NCBI GenBank assembly: GCA_020072965.1
Contig: JAIQFY010000008.1
Span: forward strand, 1 to 64,000
DNA length: 64,000 nucleotides
From: Terriglobia bacterium
GTDB lineage: Bacteria; Acidobacteriota; Terriglobia; JAIQFV01
Reading direction: 5' to 3'
The translations under genes and the position numbers were made by a program. A model generated the notes under the pieces. The model saw only the letters and a program-made list of their open reading frames with translations. It searched no databases and was not told the origin of the DNA. This document shows positions 19,288 through 28,815 of this stretch, one piece after another (position 1 is the stretch's first letter; each line of letters opens with the position of its first letter).

Positions 19288-19355
19288 TTCCGGGTCCCTT
19301 TCAAGACCACCGATCAATCTCCTCCAGCCCAGGGAGTCCCAAAAAGGTGACCAGA

Positions 19356-19775
19356 CTAAGCCGTCGTCCGAACCGGAACGGCACTGGGGGGCGTCGCATT
19401 CCCGTGCTTTTTCCGGTAGTCCTCGATCGCTGCTTTGATCGCATCCTCCGCTAGAACCGAGCAATGGATTTTGACCGGGGGCAATTTGAGCTCATTCACA
19501 ATTTGTGTATTCTTGATCGCATAGGCCTCATCAATGGTCTTTCCCTTGACCATTTCAGTGGCGAGGCTGGAGCTGGCAATCGCGCTCCCGCACCCGAATG
19601 TCTTGAATTTGGCGTCTTCAATCACACCCTGATCGTTGATCTTGAGCTGCAGCTTCATTACATCCCCGCATGCGGGGGCCCCCACAATGCCGGTGCCAAC
19701 GCCGTCGGCATCTTTAGCGAAACTCCCGACGTTGCGCGGGTTATTGTAATGATCAATCACCTTTGGATCGTACAT
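19356..19775 (-). CDS. iscU: Iron-sulfur cluster scaffold IscU
   Basis: IscU is the scaffold on which IscS builds [2Fe-2S] and [4Fe-4S] clusters before the HscA/HscB chaperones release them. The three ligand cysteines are present (Cys36 in PACGD, Cys62 in FGCGSA, Cys105 in IHCS), with Asp38 and His104. The chaperone-binding motif LPPVK (98-102) that HscA recognises is intact, matching the hscA/hscB genes in the divergent operon. The 139-residue protein has a slightly long Thr/Pro-rich tail. ATG 19775 is preceded by AGAAGGAG. It lies 139 bp downstream of iscS in the same direction. Confidence 0.95.
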   Translation of the reverse strand: MYDPKVIDHYNNPRNVGSFAKDADGVGTGIVGAPACGDVMKLQLKINDQGVIEDAKFKTFGCGSAIASSSLATEMVKGKTIDEAYAIKNTQIVNELKLPPVKIHCSVLAEDAIKAAIEDYRKKHGNATPPSAVPVRTTA

Positions 19776-19914
19776 GGTTGCTCCTTCTCGCGATTATTAT
19801 TTTACCGGGATCCTTGGAATAATGCACCGGGTTTGTTTCCGGGGTCCCGGTACAGCCACTTCGACTTCCCTCCGTGTCGTTGACCCGACGTCTCCACCTT
19901 TCTCTTCAGCCGGT

Positions 19915-21135
19915 TTAACTAGCCGACCATTTGATGGAATTCAAGTCGATGCCCTCAAGCACCATTTCATAAAGGGGCGAGAGCTCGCGCAAACGAGTCA
20001 CGTGCTTAACGACCGCTTCAATCACAAAATCGACTTCCTCGGCGGTGTTGAAACGGCCGACGCAAAACCGAATGGATGTATGCGCCAACTCGGGACCCAC
20101 ACCGATCGCCGTTAAAACATAAGAGGGCTCGAGGCTGGCGGAAGTGCAAGCTGACCCGGACGAAACCGCCACATCCTTTAAACCCATCAAGAGGGACTCT
20201 CCCTCCACAAACTCGAAACTCAGATTCAGGCTCCCGGGGATGCGCTTCTCCGGGTGCCCGTTGAGATGGACATAGTCTAACTTCGCCATCAAACCTTCAC
20301 GCAATTTATCGCGCAGGTGGGTGAGGCGCTTCATCTCCTCCGGCAGTTCCCGGTGCGCCAGTTCGCATGCTTCGCCGAACCCCACGATCCCCGGTACATT
20401 AAGGGTGCCGGAACGTTTTCCTTTTTCGTGGCCGCCTCCATGAATGAGAGGGGTGAGTTTGAGAAAGGGCTTTTTCTTGCGAACGTAAAGCGCCCCCACT
20501 CCTTTAGGGCCATAGAGCTTGTGACCTGAAAGAGACATCAGATCGACCAGAGTCGATTGGAGATCGATAGGGATCTTGCCTGCCGCTTGAACCGCATCGC
20601 AATGGAACAAAATCCCCTTTTCCCGTGCGATCTCTCCTATCTGGGGGATCGGCTGGATAGTTCCAATTTCACTGTTGGCATACATGATCGAAATCAAAAT
20701 GGTCTTATCCGTGATAGCCGCCCGCACCGACTCGGGATCCACAACTCCATACTTGTCCACGTCGAGATAGGTCACCTCGAAGCCTTCCTTCTGCAAGTAT
20801 TTGCACGAATCGAGGATCGCCTTGTGTTCCGTTTTTTGGGTAATAATATGATTGCCTTTGGATTTGTAGCTCCACGCCACCCCCTTCAGGGCAAGGTTGT
20901 CAGATTCCGTGGCGCCACTCGTAAAGATGATTTCATCCGGGGAAGAGGCATTGATTAACTGAGCAATCTGCTCCCGGCCTTTCTCAACGGCTGCCTCAGC
21001 CACCCATCCGAAGGAGTGGGTCCGGCTGGCCGCGTTCCCAAAGCTTTCCGTCAGATACGGCATCATGGCGTTCAACACGCGCGGATCTAAAGGGGTCGTT
21101 GCGTTATTGTCCATGTAGATTGGTAGCTTCAGCAT
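19915..21135 (-). CDS. iscS: Cysteine desulfurase IscS
   Basis: A PLP enzyme that removes sulfur from cysteine and passes it to IscU (and to tRNA thiolation). The 406-residue protein has the PLP lysine Lys206 in [10 protein letters not shown] and the mobile-loop active cysteine Cys330 in [17 protein letters not shown], close to the E. coli IscS numbering, so it is the IscS rather than SufS type. The frame is open to 21168, but ATG 21135 has AGAGG 5 bases upstream and starts at the conserved YMDNNATTP end. It is 29 bp downstream of the MerR-type regulator, clearly one transcript. Confidence 0.95.
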   Translation of the reverse strand: MLKLPIYMDNNATTPLDPRVLNAMMPYLTESFGNAASRTHSFGWVAEAAVEKGREQIAQLINASSPDEIIFTSGATESDNLALKGVAWSYKSKGNHIITQKTEHKAILDSCKYLQKEGFEVTYLDVDKYGVVDPESVRAAITDKTILISIMYANSEIGTIQPIPQIGEIAREKGILFHCDAVQAAGKIPIDLQSTLVDLMSLSGHKLYGPKGVGALYVRKKKPFLKLTPLIHGGGHEKGKRSGTLNVPGIVGFGEACELAHRELPEEMKRLTHLRDKLREGLMAKLDYVHLNGHPEKRIPGSLNLSFEFVEGESLLMGLKDVAVSSGSACTSASLEPSYVLTAIGVGPELAHTSIRFCVGRFNTAEEVDFVIEAVVKHVTRLRELSPLYEMVLEGIDLNSIKWSAS

Positions 21136-21164
21136 AAATCCTCTCGTCCGATTGATGTGTTCCT

Positions 21165-21641
21165 TCAAGAAACCAATGCCTTAAACGTCGTGGGAATCTC
21201 GCCCTCGTAAAAGATGCATTCCTGACAGTACTTTTCAAGAGGCTCAAATCGGCAGGTAGGGCAGCCCTCTAAGACCTGTAAAGTACTATGAAGCTCTTCC
21301 CTCATTTTGTTAAGAAAGGCGATCTTGAAATTGAGGGCTTTCTCTTGTTCAGTCAGGATCGTTTTGATCTTGCCAACGGCGTCTTTCTTGTTCGCAGCCT
21401 TGTCCTTGGCACGAAATATTTCTTCGATCTCTGACAGTTTGAGACCATACTCTTTGAGGTTATTGATGGTGACGATCTTGTCGACGCACTCTAGAGCATA
21501 CAGCCGATTCCCCTTGATGCTATGCTCCGTCGGGGTTATGAGCCCTATTTCCTCATAAAATCGGAGTGTCCGTGGCGTTATCCCCGTCATTCTCGCCAGT
21601 TTACCAATCCTCATGAGATGATTGCTATGGGGTGTAGCCAT
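21165..21641 (-). CDS. MerR-family regulator with C-terminal Cys4 cluster
   Basis: The 158-residue regulator starts with a MerR winged-helix domain (10-80; [22 protein letters not shown]) followed by the long antiparallel dimerisation helix (about 88-122). The C-terminal effector region has Cys127, 130, 139 and 142, a C-x2-C-x8-C-x2-C pattern suited to zinc or an Fe-S cluster; another Cys is at 52. The frame extends to 21695, but ATG 21641 has AAGAGG 8 bases upstream. It is the first gene before iscS (29 bp), the slot where IscR sits in proteobacteria; no Rrf2/IscR-type gene is present. I infer it senses Fe-S or metal status and controls the ISC genes. The SoxR Cys spacing is different. Confidence 0.82.
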   Translation of the reverse strand: MATPHSNHLMRIGKLARMTGITPRTLRFYEEIGLITPTEHSIKGNRLYALECVDKIVTINNLKEYGLKLSEIEEIFRAKDKAANKKDAVGKIKTILTEQEKALNFKIAFLNKMREELHSTLQVLEGCPTCRFEPLEKYCQECIFYEGEIPTTFKALVS

Positions 21642-21664
21642 AAACTGAACCTCTTTTATAAACC

Positions 21665-21695
21665 TTACGGTAACGTAAAAAACTTTGGGTGTCAA
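21665..21695 (-). promoter_or_regulatory. Candidate MerR-type operator and -35 element
   Basis: TTACG-GTAA-CGTAA (21665-21678) is a perfect 5-bp inverted repeat, just downstream of a minus-strand TTGACA (21695-21690). MerR regulators bind such dyads between -35 and -10. The -10 is not convincing (TACCGT at 17 bp), as expected for an activator-dependent promoter. Confidence 0.4.
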
Positions 21696-21775
21696 GGGCT
21701 TTTTGTCCGCGAAGAATCCTCCAACATGGAGCTCCTATGCTTGCTATTTTCAAGGGTGGTCTTGAAGAGGGCATC

Positions 21776-21940
21776 TTATTTATAATTTATTGATAAATAA
21801 CAGTATTACACAATATATTGACTCTCCATATGAGCCTTGGTGTGAGGGGAATTTATTAAAAAGGAGAGACCGCTCTTGCCTGTAGTTCCATCTGCGGGAG
21901 CACTTTTTGGTTTGACAATATTTGACTTAAACGTTAATTT
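21776..21940 (+). promoter_or_regulatory. A/T-rich divergent regulatory region with promoters for iscA
   Basis: The 353-bp gap 21642-21994 between the two ISC operons has no gene. It contains an 8-bp perfect inverted repeat, TTATTTAT / ATAAATAA (21776-21783, 21793-21800). A candidate upstream promoter is TTGATA-18-TATATT (21790-21819). A better one is TTGACA (21912-21917) with a 17-bp spacer to TAATTT (21935-21940). The latter would give an about 50-nt leader to iscA. Base composition is markedly more A/T-rich than its surroundings. Confidence 0.45.
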
Positions 21941-21994
21941 ATAGGGTTGAAGGTCCTTTATAAGAAATAAGAATGAGGACGAGGTCATCTGGTC

Positions 21995-22315
21995 ATGATC
22001 ACGATCACCGAGGCGGCAGCTGAGAAGATTCTGCAAACGATTCAGAAAAAGGGACAGCCTGACGCTGGCCTTCGAGTCCGGGTGGTAGGCGGCGGTTGTT
22101 CGGGATTACAGTACAACCTCGATTTGGAGACCCAGCAGCGGAAGGGTGACAAGACTTTTGAATCGAATGGGGTCAGGGTGTATGTGGACTTGAAGAGCCT
22201 CCTTTATCTTAAAGGGACAGAGATTGACTTTGTGGACGCCCTTCAGGGCGGAGGATTCAAGTTCAGAAACCCTAATGCCCATGGAAGCTGCAGTTGTGGG
22301 GAGTCCTTTCACTGA
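21995..22315 (+). CDS. iscA: A-type iron-sulfur carrier IscA/ErpA
   Basis: The 106-residue HesB-fold carrier delivers Fe-S clusters to client proteins. The three invariant ligands are Cys35 (GGGCSGLQY), Cys99 and Cys101 (SCSCGESF), numbered exactly as in E. coli IscA. ErpA and IscA cannot be told apart by eye. It is the first gene of the rightward ISC transcript, 353 bp from the divergent merR-iscS transcript, followed by iscX, hscB and hscA. A clear Shine-Dalgarno is lacking; AGGACGAGG-like sequence about 12-20 bases upstream may serve. Confidence 0.93.
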   Translation: MITITEAAAEKILQTIQKKGQPDAGLRVRVVGGGCSGLQYNLDLETQQRKGDKTFESNGVRVYVDLKSLLYLKGTEIDFVDALQGGGFKFRNPNAHGSCSCGESFH

Positions 22316-22396
22316 CAGTATTCAGAATCTGGCACTCTCTCCAACTGAGGGCAATTTCCTGCAAGAATCGAATCTGAATCCGGGAGACGGTCTAGA

Positions 22397-22600
22397 ATGG
22401 AATGGGATGACGTAGAAGAAATCGCCGAACAGCTGAGTGTGCAACACCCGGAGATCCAGGATCCTTATTCAATCCGGTTTGTGGATTTGATGCAGTGGGT
22501 CGTAAACCTGGAAGGCTTTGAGGGCGAGAAGAATCCAAAGACCTCAATGGAGGGGAAATTGGAGAGCATTGTCCAGGCTTGGGCCGATTACATTCAGTGA
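22397..22600 (+). CDS. iscX: IscX-like regulator/adaptor of Fe-S assembly
   Basis: The 67-residue acidic protein matches the IscX (YfhJ) pattern: W-x-D near the start (MEWDDVEEIAEQL), IRFVDLMQWVVNLEGFE in the middle and VQAWADY at the end. In E. coli IscX binds IscS and iron and tunes cluster assembly. Here it sits between iscA and hscB, 81 and 74 bp away, in the ISC context that supports the assignment. It is easily missed because of its size. Confidence 0.85.
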   Translation: MEWDDVEEIAEQLSVQHPEIQDPYSIRFVDLMQWVVNLEGFEGEKNPKTSMEGKLESIVQAWADYIQ

Positions 22601-22674
22601 TTTGAGAGTGCGGAGCCATGAAGGACTAGAGTGCTTCCGCTGGCTTTAAAAAGAGAGAGCTGAGGAAAGGACTT

Positions 22675-23394
22675 ATGCGAGTCGTTTGTATAAGCTGTGA
22701 CTCCCGGGAGTCCGGACACTGGTGCAGCCAGTGCGGCGCCATTCTACCAACGCCGGAGAACGAAGATTATTTCTCGATTCTGGGACTCCCGCAGAAGATC
22801 AATTTGGATGACGCCATTTTGAAGGAGAGGTTTTTTGATTTGAATCGTGCTTTTCACCCGGATCGTGCGGCTAAGCTTTCGGATGAGCGCATGCGTGAAA
22901 TCGCGCTCCGCAAGTCGGTGTTGATTAACAACGGTTTCAATACGCTGCGCGACCGCACCCGGCGAATCCAGTATCTGGTTCGCCAGGAGCTTGGGGAACG
23001 GGAGGAAAAGTCCGGCCATGTTCCCGTGGAATTGTTTGAACTGGTGGAAGAAGTCAACGAACTGATGTCGGAGGTTCATCAAGCGAAGCAGGCCAAGGAG
23101 CGAGCAGGAAACGACCCAGTCCCTGGCAATGGGGACCATTTGATTGCTCTCATCTCGCGGCTACAAGAGCATCTTCAAGGTCTGACGACGCACCGGGGGG
23201 CCTTTGAGCAGGGTTTGCGTTCCAAGGAACAGGAATGGGATGCGCTCTGTGACAGTACGCACAATTTCGAGGTTCTGGATGTGCTGGCAAGAGCCAAGCG
23301 GCGCCAGATTGTCGCTGCGCTGGCAGTCAAGATGGATGAGATCTCTTATGTGGATTCTCTGATTCGTCGAATCAAGGACACCCTATACGAGTGA
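22675..23394 (+). CDS. hscB: HscB J-domain co-chaperone with N-terminal zinc finger
   Basis: HscB brings IscU to HscA and stimulates its ATPase. The 239-residue protein has a J-domain (about 30-105) with HPD at 61-63 (FHPDRAAKL) and a C-terminal helical IscU-binding domain. Unlike E. coli HscB it begins with CxxC-x8-CxxC (Cys5, 8, 17, 20), a zinc-finger-like extension also known in mitochondrial HSCB. The protein is longer than the about 170 residues of E. coli, with extra sequence around 135-155. ATG 22675 has GGAAAGGA just upstream. It ends 7 bp before hscA. Confidence 0.92.
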   Translation: MRVVCISCDSRESGHWCSQCGAILPTPENEDYFSILGLPQKINLDDAILKERFFDLNRAFHPDRAAKLSDERMREIALRKSVLINNGFNTLRDRTRRIQYLVRQELGEREEKSGHVPVELFELVEEVNELMSEVHQAKQAKERAGNDPVPGNGDHLIALISRLQEHLQGLTTHRGAFEQGLRSKEQEWDALCDSTHNFEVLDVLARAKRRQIVAALAVKMDEISYVDSLIRRIKDTLYE

Positions 23395-23401
23395 AGATTG
23401 C

Positions 23402-25261
23402 ATGATCAATAAAATCATCGGCATTGATCTCGGGACCACCAACTCGGTCGTGGCCGTCATGGAGGGTGGGAAAGTCACAGTGATCCCGGATGACGAACAG
23501 CAGAAGTTGTGTCCTTCGATCGTAGCCTTCGAGGAAGTAGGTACCCCGTTGGTCGGGGTTGCGGCCCGGAACCAGCTTGTTCTTAATCCCCGGAACACGA
23601 TTTATTCAATCAAGCGCTTCATGGGTCGGCGGCACAGTGAAGTAACGAAAGAGGAGAGTTCACTCTCTTACGAGCTCGTCGGAAAACCGGAAGAGATGGT
23701 ACGAGTCAAGTCGAGGGGGCGCGTACTCACCCCGCCGGAAATCTCGGCGATGATACTCCGGACGTTGAAGGATCGGGCGAGCCGGTACCTGGGGGCGGAA
23801 GTCGGTCAAGCCATCATCACGGTGCCGGCGTATTTCAATGATAGCCAGCGTCAGGCCACCAAGGATGCAGGAGGGCTGGCGGGCCTGGAAGTTGTGAGGA
23901 TCATCAACGAGCCGACTGCGGCGGCTCTCGCGTATGGCCTCGACAGGAAACATGTGTCAAAGATTGCCGTATTTGATCTGGGTGGAGGGACTTTCGATAT
24001 CTCCATCCTCGAACTCTCGGAGGGGATTTTCCACGTCCTTGCCACTAATGGAGATACTCACCTGGGAGGCGATGATCTCGACAAGCGTTTGGTGGAGTGG
24101 GTGTATTCGGAATTTGAGGGCGAGAATGGGTTTGCGCTCAGGAGGGCTCCGGAGGTGTTCGAGCGAGTTCGCCAGGAAGTCGAGAAAGCCAAGTGCGAGC
24201 TTTCATTTAACGAGGGGGTGGAACTGAGCCTCCCACTTTTGGATACCCGGGATGGCAAGGTTTCAAACTTCCATCGGACCCTGAGCCGGTCCAAACTTGA
24301 GACCCTCAGCCGCGATATCGTGGAGCGGACAATAAATCCGTGCCGGCGCGCCGTGGATGATGCCGGGCTGGCACCGAGTGAGATCGATGAAGTGATTCTG
24401 GTGGGGGGAAGCACTCGCATGCCCCTGGTCCGGGATCTGGTGAAGGTCGTTTTTGAGAAGGAACCCAACACCAGTGTAAATCCCGACGAGGTCGTGGCGA
24501 TCGGGGCGGCCATCCAGGGCGCCGTGCTATCCGGCGATGTTTCCGACGTCCTGTTGCTGGATGTCAATCCTCTTTCGCTGGGAATTGAGACCTATGGGGG
24601 GGCGATGAGCAAGTTGATTTTCCGGAACTCACCCATCCCGGCCACGGCGAAGGAAGTGTTTACGACGGCGGTGGACAACCAGACCGCCATTGACGTCCAT
24701 ATTCTTCAGGGCGAACGTGAGATGGCGGCCGATAATCGAACCCTGGCGCGCTTCGCCCTGAGCGGCATCAAGCCGCAGCCCGGCGGGGTCCCCCGCATCG
24801 AAGTCACGTTTGTGATCGATGTGAACGGAATTCTGAATGTCACCGCGAAAGATCAATTCACAGGGAAAGAGGAGCACATTGAAGTCAAGCCGACCTATGG
24901 ATTGACGGAAGAAGAAGTCTCCCGCCACGTCGATGAATCTGTGGAACACGCGTTTGAAGATATGGACCGCCGCATGTGGGTCGATCACAAGCAAGAGGCT
25001 GAACGGGTAGTCGCCGCAACGATCAAGACGATGTCTCAGCACGGTGAGAAGCTCGATGGCTCGATGCGGGAGAAGATCGTTGGGATCGTGGATCGGACCC
25101 AGAAGGCGCTTGCGGGCGGAGACTGGCACGAATTGAAGGCCGCCCTGGACGCGCTGAACGAGGCAACCCTCCCGCTCGCGGAATTGCTGGTGACGGAGGC
25201 GATTAAAGCGGAAGGGACTCTCCGCACGCCGGGAACCCATTCCCCTTCATCGCAGCACTAG
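23402..25261 (+). CDS. hscA: Hsp70-type Fe-S chaperone HscA
   Basis: HscA is the specialised Hsp70 that uses ATP to release clusters from IscU. The 619-residue protein has the Hsp70 nucleotide-binding domain (IIGIDLGTTNSVVAV at 5-19, VPAYFNDSQRQATKDAG, IFDLGGGTFD-like VFDLGGGTFDIS), the hydrophobic linker DVLLLDVNPLSLGIE and a substrate-binding domain with a short lid. Its length and the immediate hscB neighbour 7 bp upstream favour HscA over a general DnaK. The C-terminal EEVD-like tail of DnaK is absent. The next gene (DUF4149) starts 13 bp after the stop and could be co-transcribed. Confidence 0.92.
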   Translation: MINKIIGIDLGTTNSVVAVMEGGKVTVIPDDEQQKLCPSIVAFEEVGTPLVGVAARNQLVLNPRNTIYSIKRFMGRRHSEVTKEESSLSYELVGKPEEMVRVKSRGRVLTPPEISAMILRTLKDRASRYLGAEVGQAIITVPAYFNDSQRQATKDAGGLAGLEVVRIINEPTAAALAYGLDRKHVSKIAVFDLGGGTFDISILELSEGIFHVLATNGDTHLGGDDLDKRLVEWVYSEFEGENGFALRRAPEVFERVRQEVEKAKCELSFNEGVELSLPLLDTRDGKVSNFHRTLSRSKLETLSRDIVERTINPCRRAVDDAGLAPSEIDEVILVGGSTRMPLVRDLVKVVFEKEPNTSVNPDEVVAIGAAIQGAVLSGDVSDVLLLDVNPLSLGIETYGGAMSKLIFRNSPIPATAKEVFTTAVDNQTAIDVHILQGEREMAADNRTLARFALSGIKPQPGGVPRIEVTFVIDVNGILNVTAKDQFTGKEEHIEVKPTYGLTEEEVSRHVDESVEHAFEDMDRRMWVDHKQEAERVVAATIKTMSQHGEKLDGSMREKIVGIVDRTQKALAGGDWHELKAALDALNEATLPLAELLVTEAIKAEGTLRTPGTHSPSSQH

Positions 25262-25274
25262 TTCGAGATCCCTG

Positions 25275-25766
25275 ATGCACCCCATCCTACGATTCCTACA
25301 AGCGCTCTGTTTGGTCCTGTGGCTGGGCGGGATGATTTTTTTTGGATTTGTGGTCGCCCCCTCAGCCTTCGAGGTTTTGCCGACCCGCCAACTGGCAGGG
25401 ACGCTGGTGGGCACCACGCTCTATAAACTCAATTATATCTCCTGCATACTTCTCGCAGGTTTCATTCTTCTGACTCTGGTCGATCTCGCCCTTGAGAGCC
25501 GGCCCCGCAGCGTCCGCCGGCAGATCCTGGCCGCTGCTGCCGCCGTGGCCCTTGCGATGTCCCTTTACTCCTGGTATGGGATTGACCGGCGGATGCACGC
25601 CCTGCGGACGCGAATGGATCCCATCGAGACGCCTGCCGTTCAGGCCCCGATGCGGGCGGAGTTCGATCGCCTGCACCGCCGTTCGGTCACCTTCTTTGGA
25701 GTGAATGTGGGTCTGGGATTGCTAATGCTGGGATTGTGGATTCGCGAGACCGGACAATCGAAGTGA
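25275..25766 (+). CDS. DUF4149 membrane protein
   Basis: A 163-residue integral membrane protein with about four helices (roughly 8-28, 50-70, 84-104, 138-158). The N-terminal LCLVLWLGGMIFFGFVVAP is typical of the DUF4149 family, related to eukaryotic TMEM205. Its function is unknown. It lies 13 bp after hscA and probably sits on the ISC transcript, and is convergent with the DedA-like gene. No metal or catalytic motif is visible beyond a conserved RxD between helices. Confidence 0.75.
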   Translation: MHPILRFLQALCLVLWLGGMIFFGFVVAPSAFEVLPTRQLAGTLVGTTLYKLNYISCILLAGFILLTLVDLALESRPRSVRRQILAAAAAVALAMSLYSWYGIDRRMHALRTRMDPIETPAVQAPMRAEFDRLHRRSVTFFGVNVGLGLLMLGLWIRETGQSK

Positions 25767-25792
25767 TCAAGGAACAATCCCCGCGGGACCAT

Positions 25793-26404
25793 TTACTTCA
25801 AGCTTTCTTCATGTTTCTTTCGCAATAAGAAGTAGATCGCGAAGATTCCGAGGATGGTCAGGACCATCGACAAAGCCACCCAGGGATAATGTTCCCGCAT
25901 CCAGTGCACCCCTTGCTCTCCCAATTTCATGGCAAGATACCCTTCCAAATAGTACCGGAAGCTCCGGCCGAATAACACTGCCGTAATAAACTTCCACGGC
26001 TTGATCTCGAAAACGCCCGCTGAGAGGACGAAGATCTTGAAGGGAGTGGGGGGAGGAAGAATTGACGGGATCACTACCGCCAATACCCCGTAGCGATCAA
26101 ACCATCGCCGCACCCGGGCGACTTTAACGGGATCAAACTTCTTGTGGAGGAGGGCATGCCCACCGCGACGTCCGATCCAATACAATGCGGTACAGCCCAG
26201 AACCGATCCGATCACCGTCATTGTGGCCAGGTACAACATGCGCTCCGGGTCGTGGAAGGAGTTGGTCATAATGATGACGTCGTTCACTTCGGGGAACGAT
26301 AGAAACGAAGAATCGAAAAAGGCAATGATCAACAATCCCGGACCGCCAAAGGTCGCGGCGATAGATTTCAAAAATGCAGTGACCTTTCCCATTATTGAAT
26401 ACAT
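25793..26404 (-). CDS. DedA/VTT-family membrane protein (YqaA-like)
   Basis: The 203-residue protein has the VTT fold: re-entrant loop with FFDSSFLSFPEVND, GSVLGCTALYWIGRRGG, and RYGVLAVVIPSILPPPTPFKIF. TM helices lie near the N-terminus, at 60-80, 105-135 and 175-197. Family members flip lipids such as undecaprenyl phosphate or phosphatidylethanolamine, but the substrate here is unknown. It is convergent with the DUF4149 gene (26 bp apart) and divergent from ligA. ATG 26404 is used; an internal ATG at 26392 is equally possible. Confidence 0.82.
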   Translation of the reverse strand: MYSIMGKVTAFLKSIAATFGGPGLLIIAFFDSSFLSFPEVNDVIIMTNSFHDPERMLYLATMTVIGSVLGCTALYWIGRRGGHALLHKKFDPVKVARVRRWFDRYGVLAVVIPSILPPPTPFKIFVLSAGVFEIKPWKFITAVLFGRSFRYYLEGYLAMKLGEQGVHWMREHYPWVALSMVLTILGIFAIYFLLRKKHEESLK

Positions 26405-26649
26405 GCGATTGATATCTTCGATGGAACTTCAGCGAGGCGGCTTTGGGCCCGACAGGGAACCACGAGTGTGCCAACAGGCCGGACTCAAAAGACCGCTCAT
26501 CATAACGAAGCGGGAATTCCTTGTCAAAAAGTTGTTTGAAGCCAAAGTTCGTTTGCGTTTAAAGGGCGCAATACCCGGGGGGATCGCTCCCCCAGCTCCT
26601 CCGACGTCCTCTCTGTTTGCTTCTTGAGTCCGTCAGGGTCTTTCGCTAG

Positions 26650-28701
<2,052 letters not shown>

Positions 28702-28815
28702 GTTAAGGTGACAAGGGCGTTCGGGTCACGGAGGAGAGAGAATCTCATCTTAACACGTCCAAGCGATAGGTCTATCTGAGGAGTCCCGGCGGTCAAAGTC
28801 GGGGAAGATTCGACG

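Noticed and set aside
19288-19464. N-terminal extension of the NifU-like protein
   Set aside because: Overlaps iscU and is not protein-like; the stand-alone Nfu domain aligns from about 19287.
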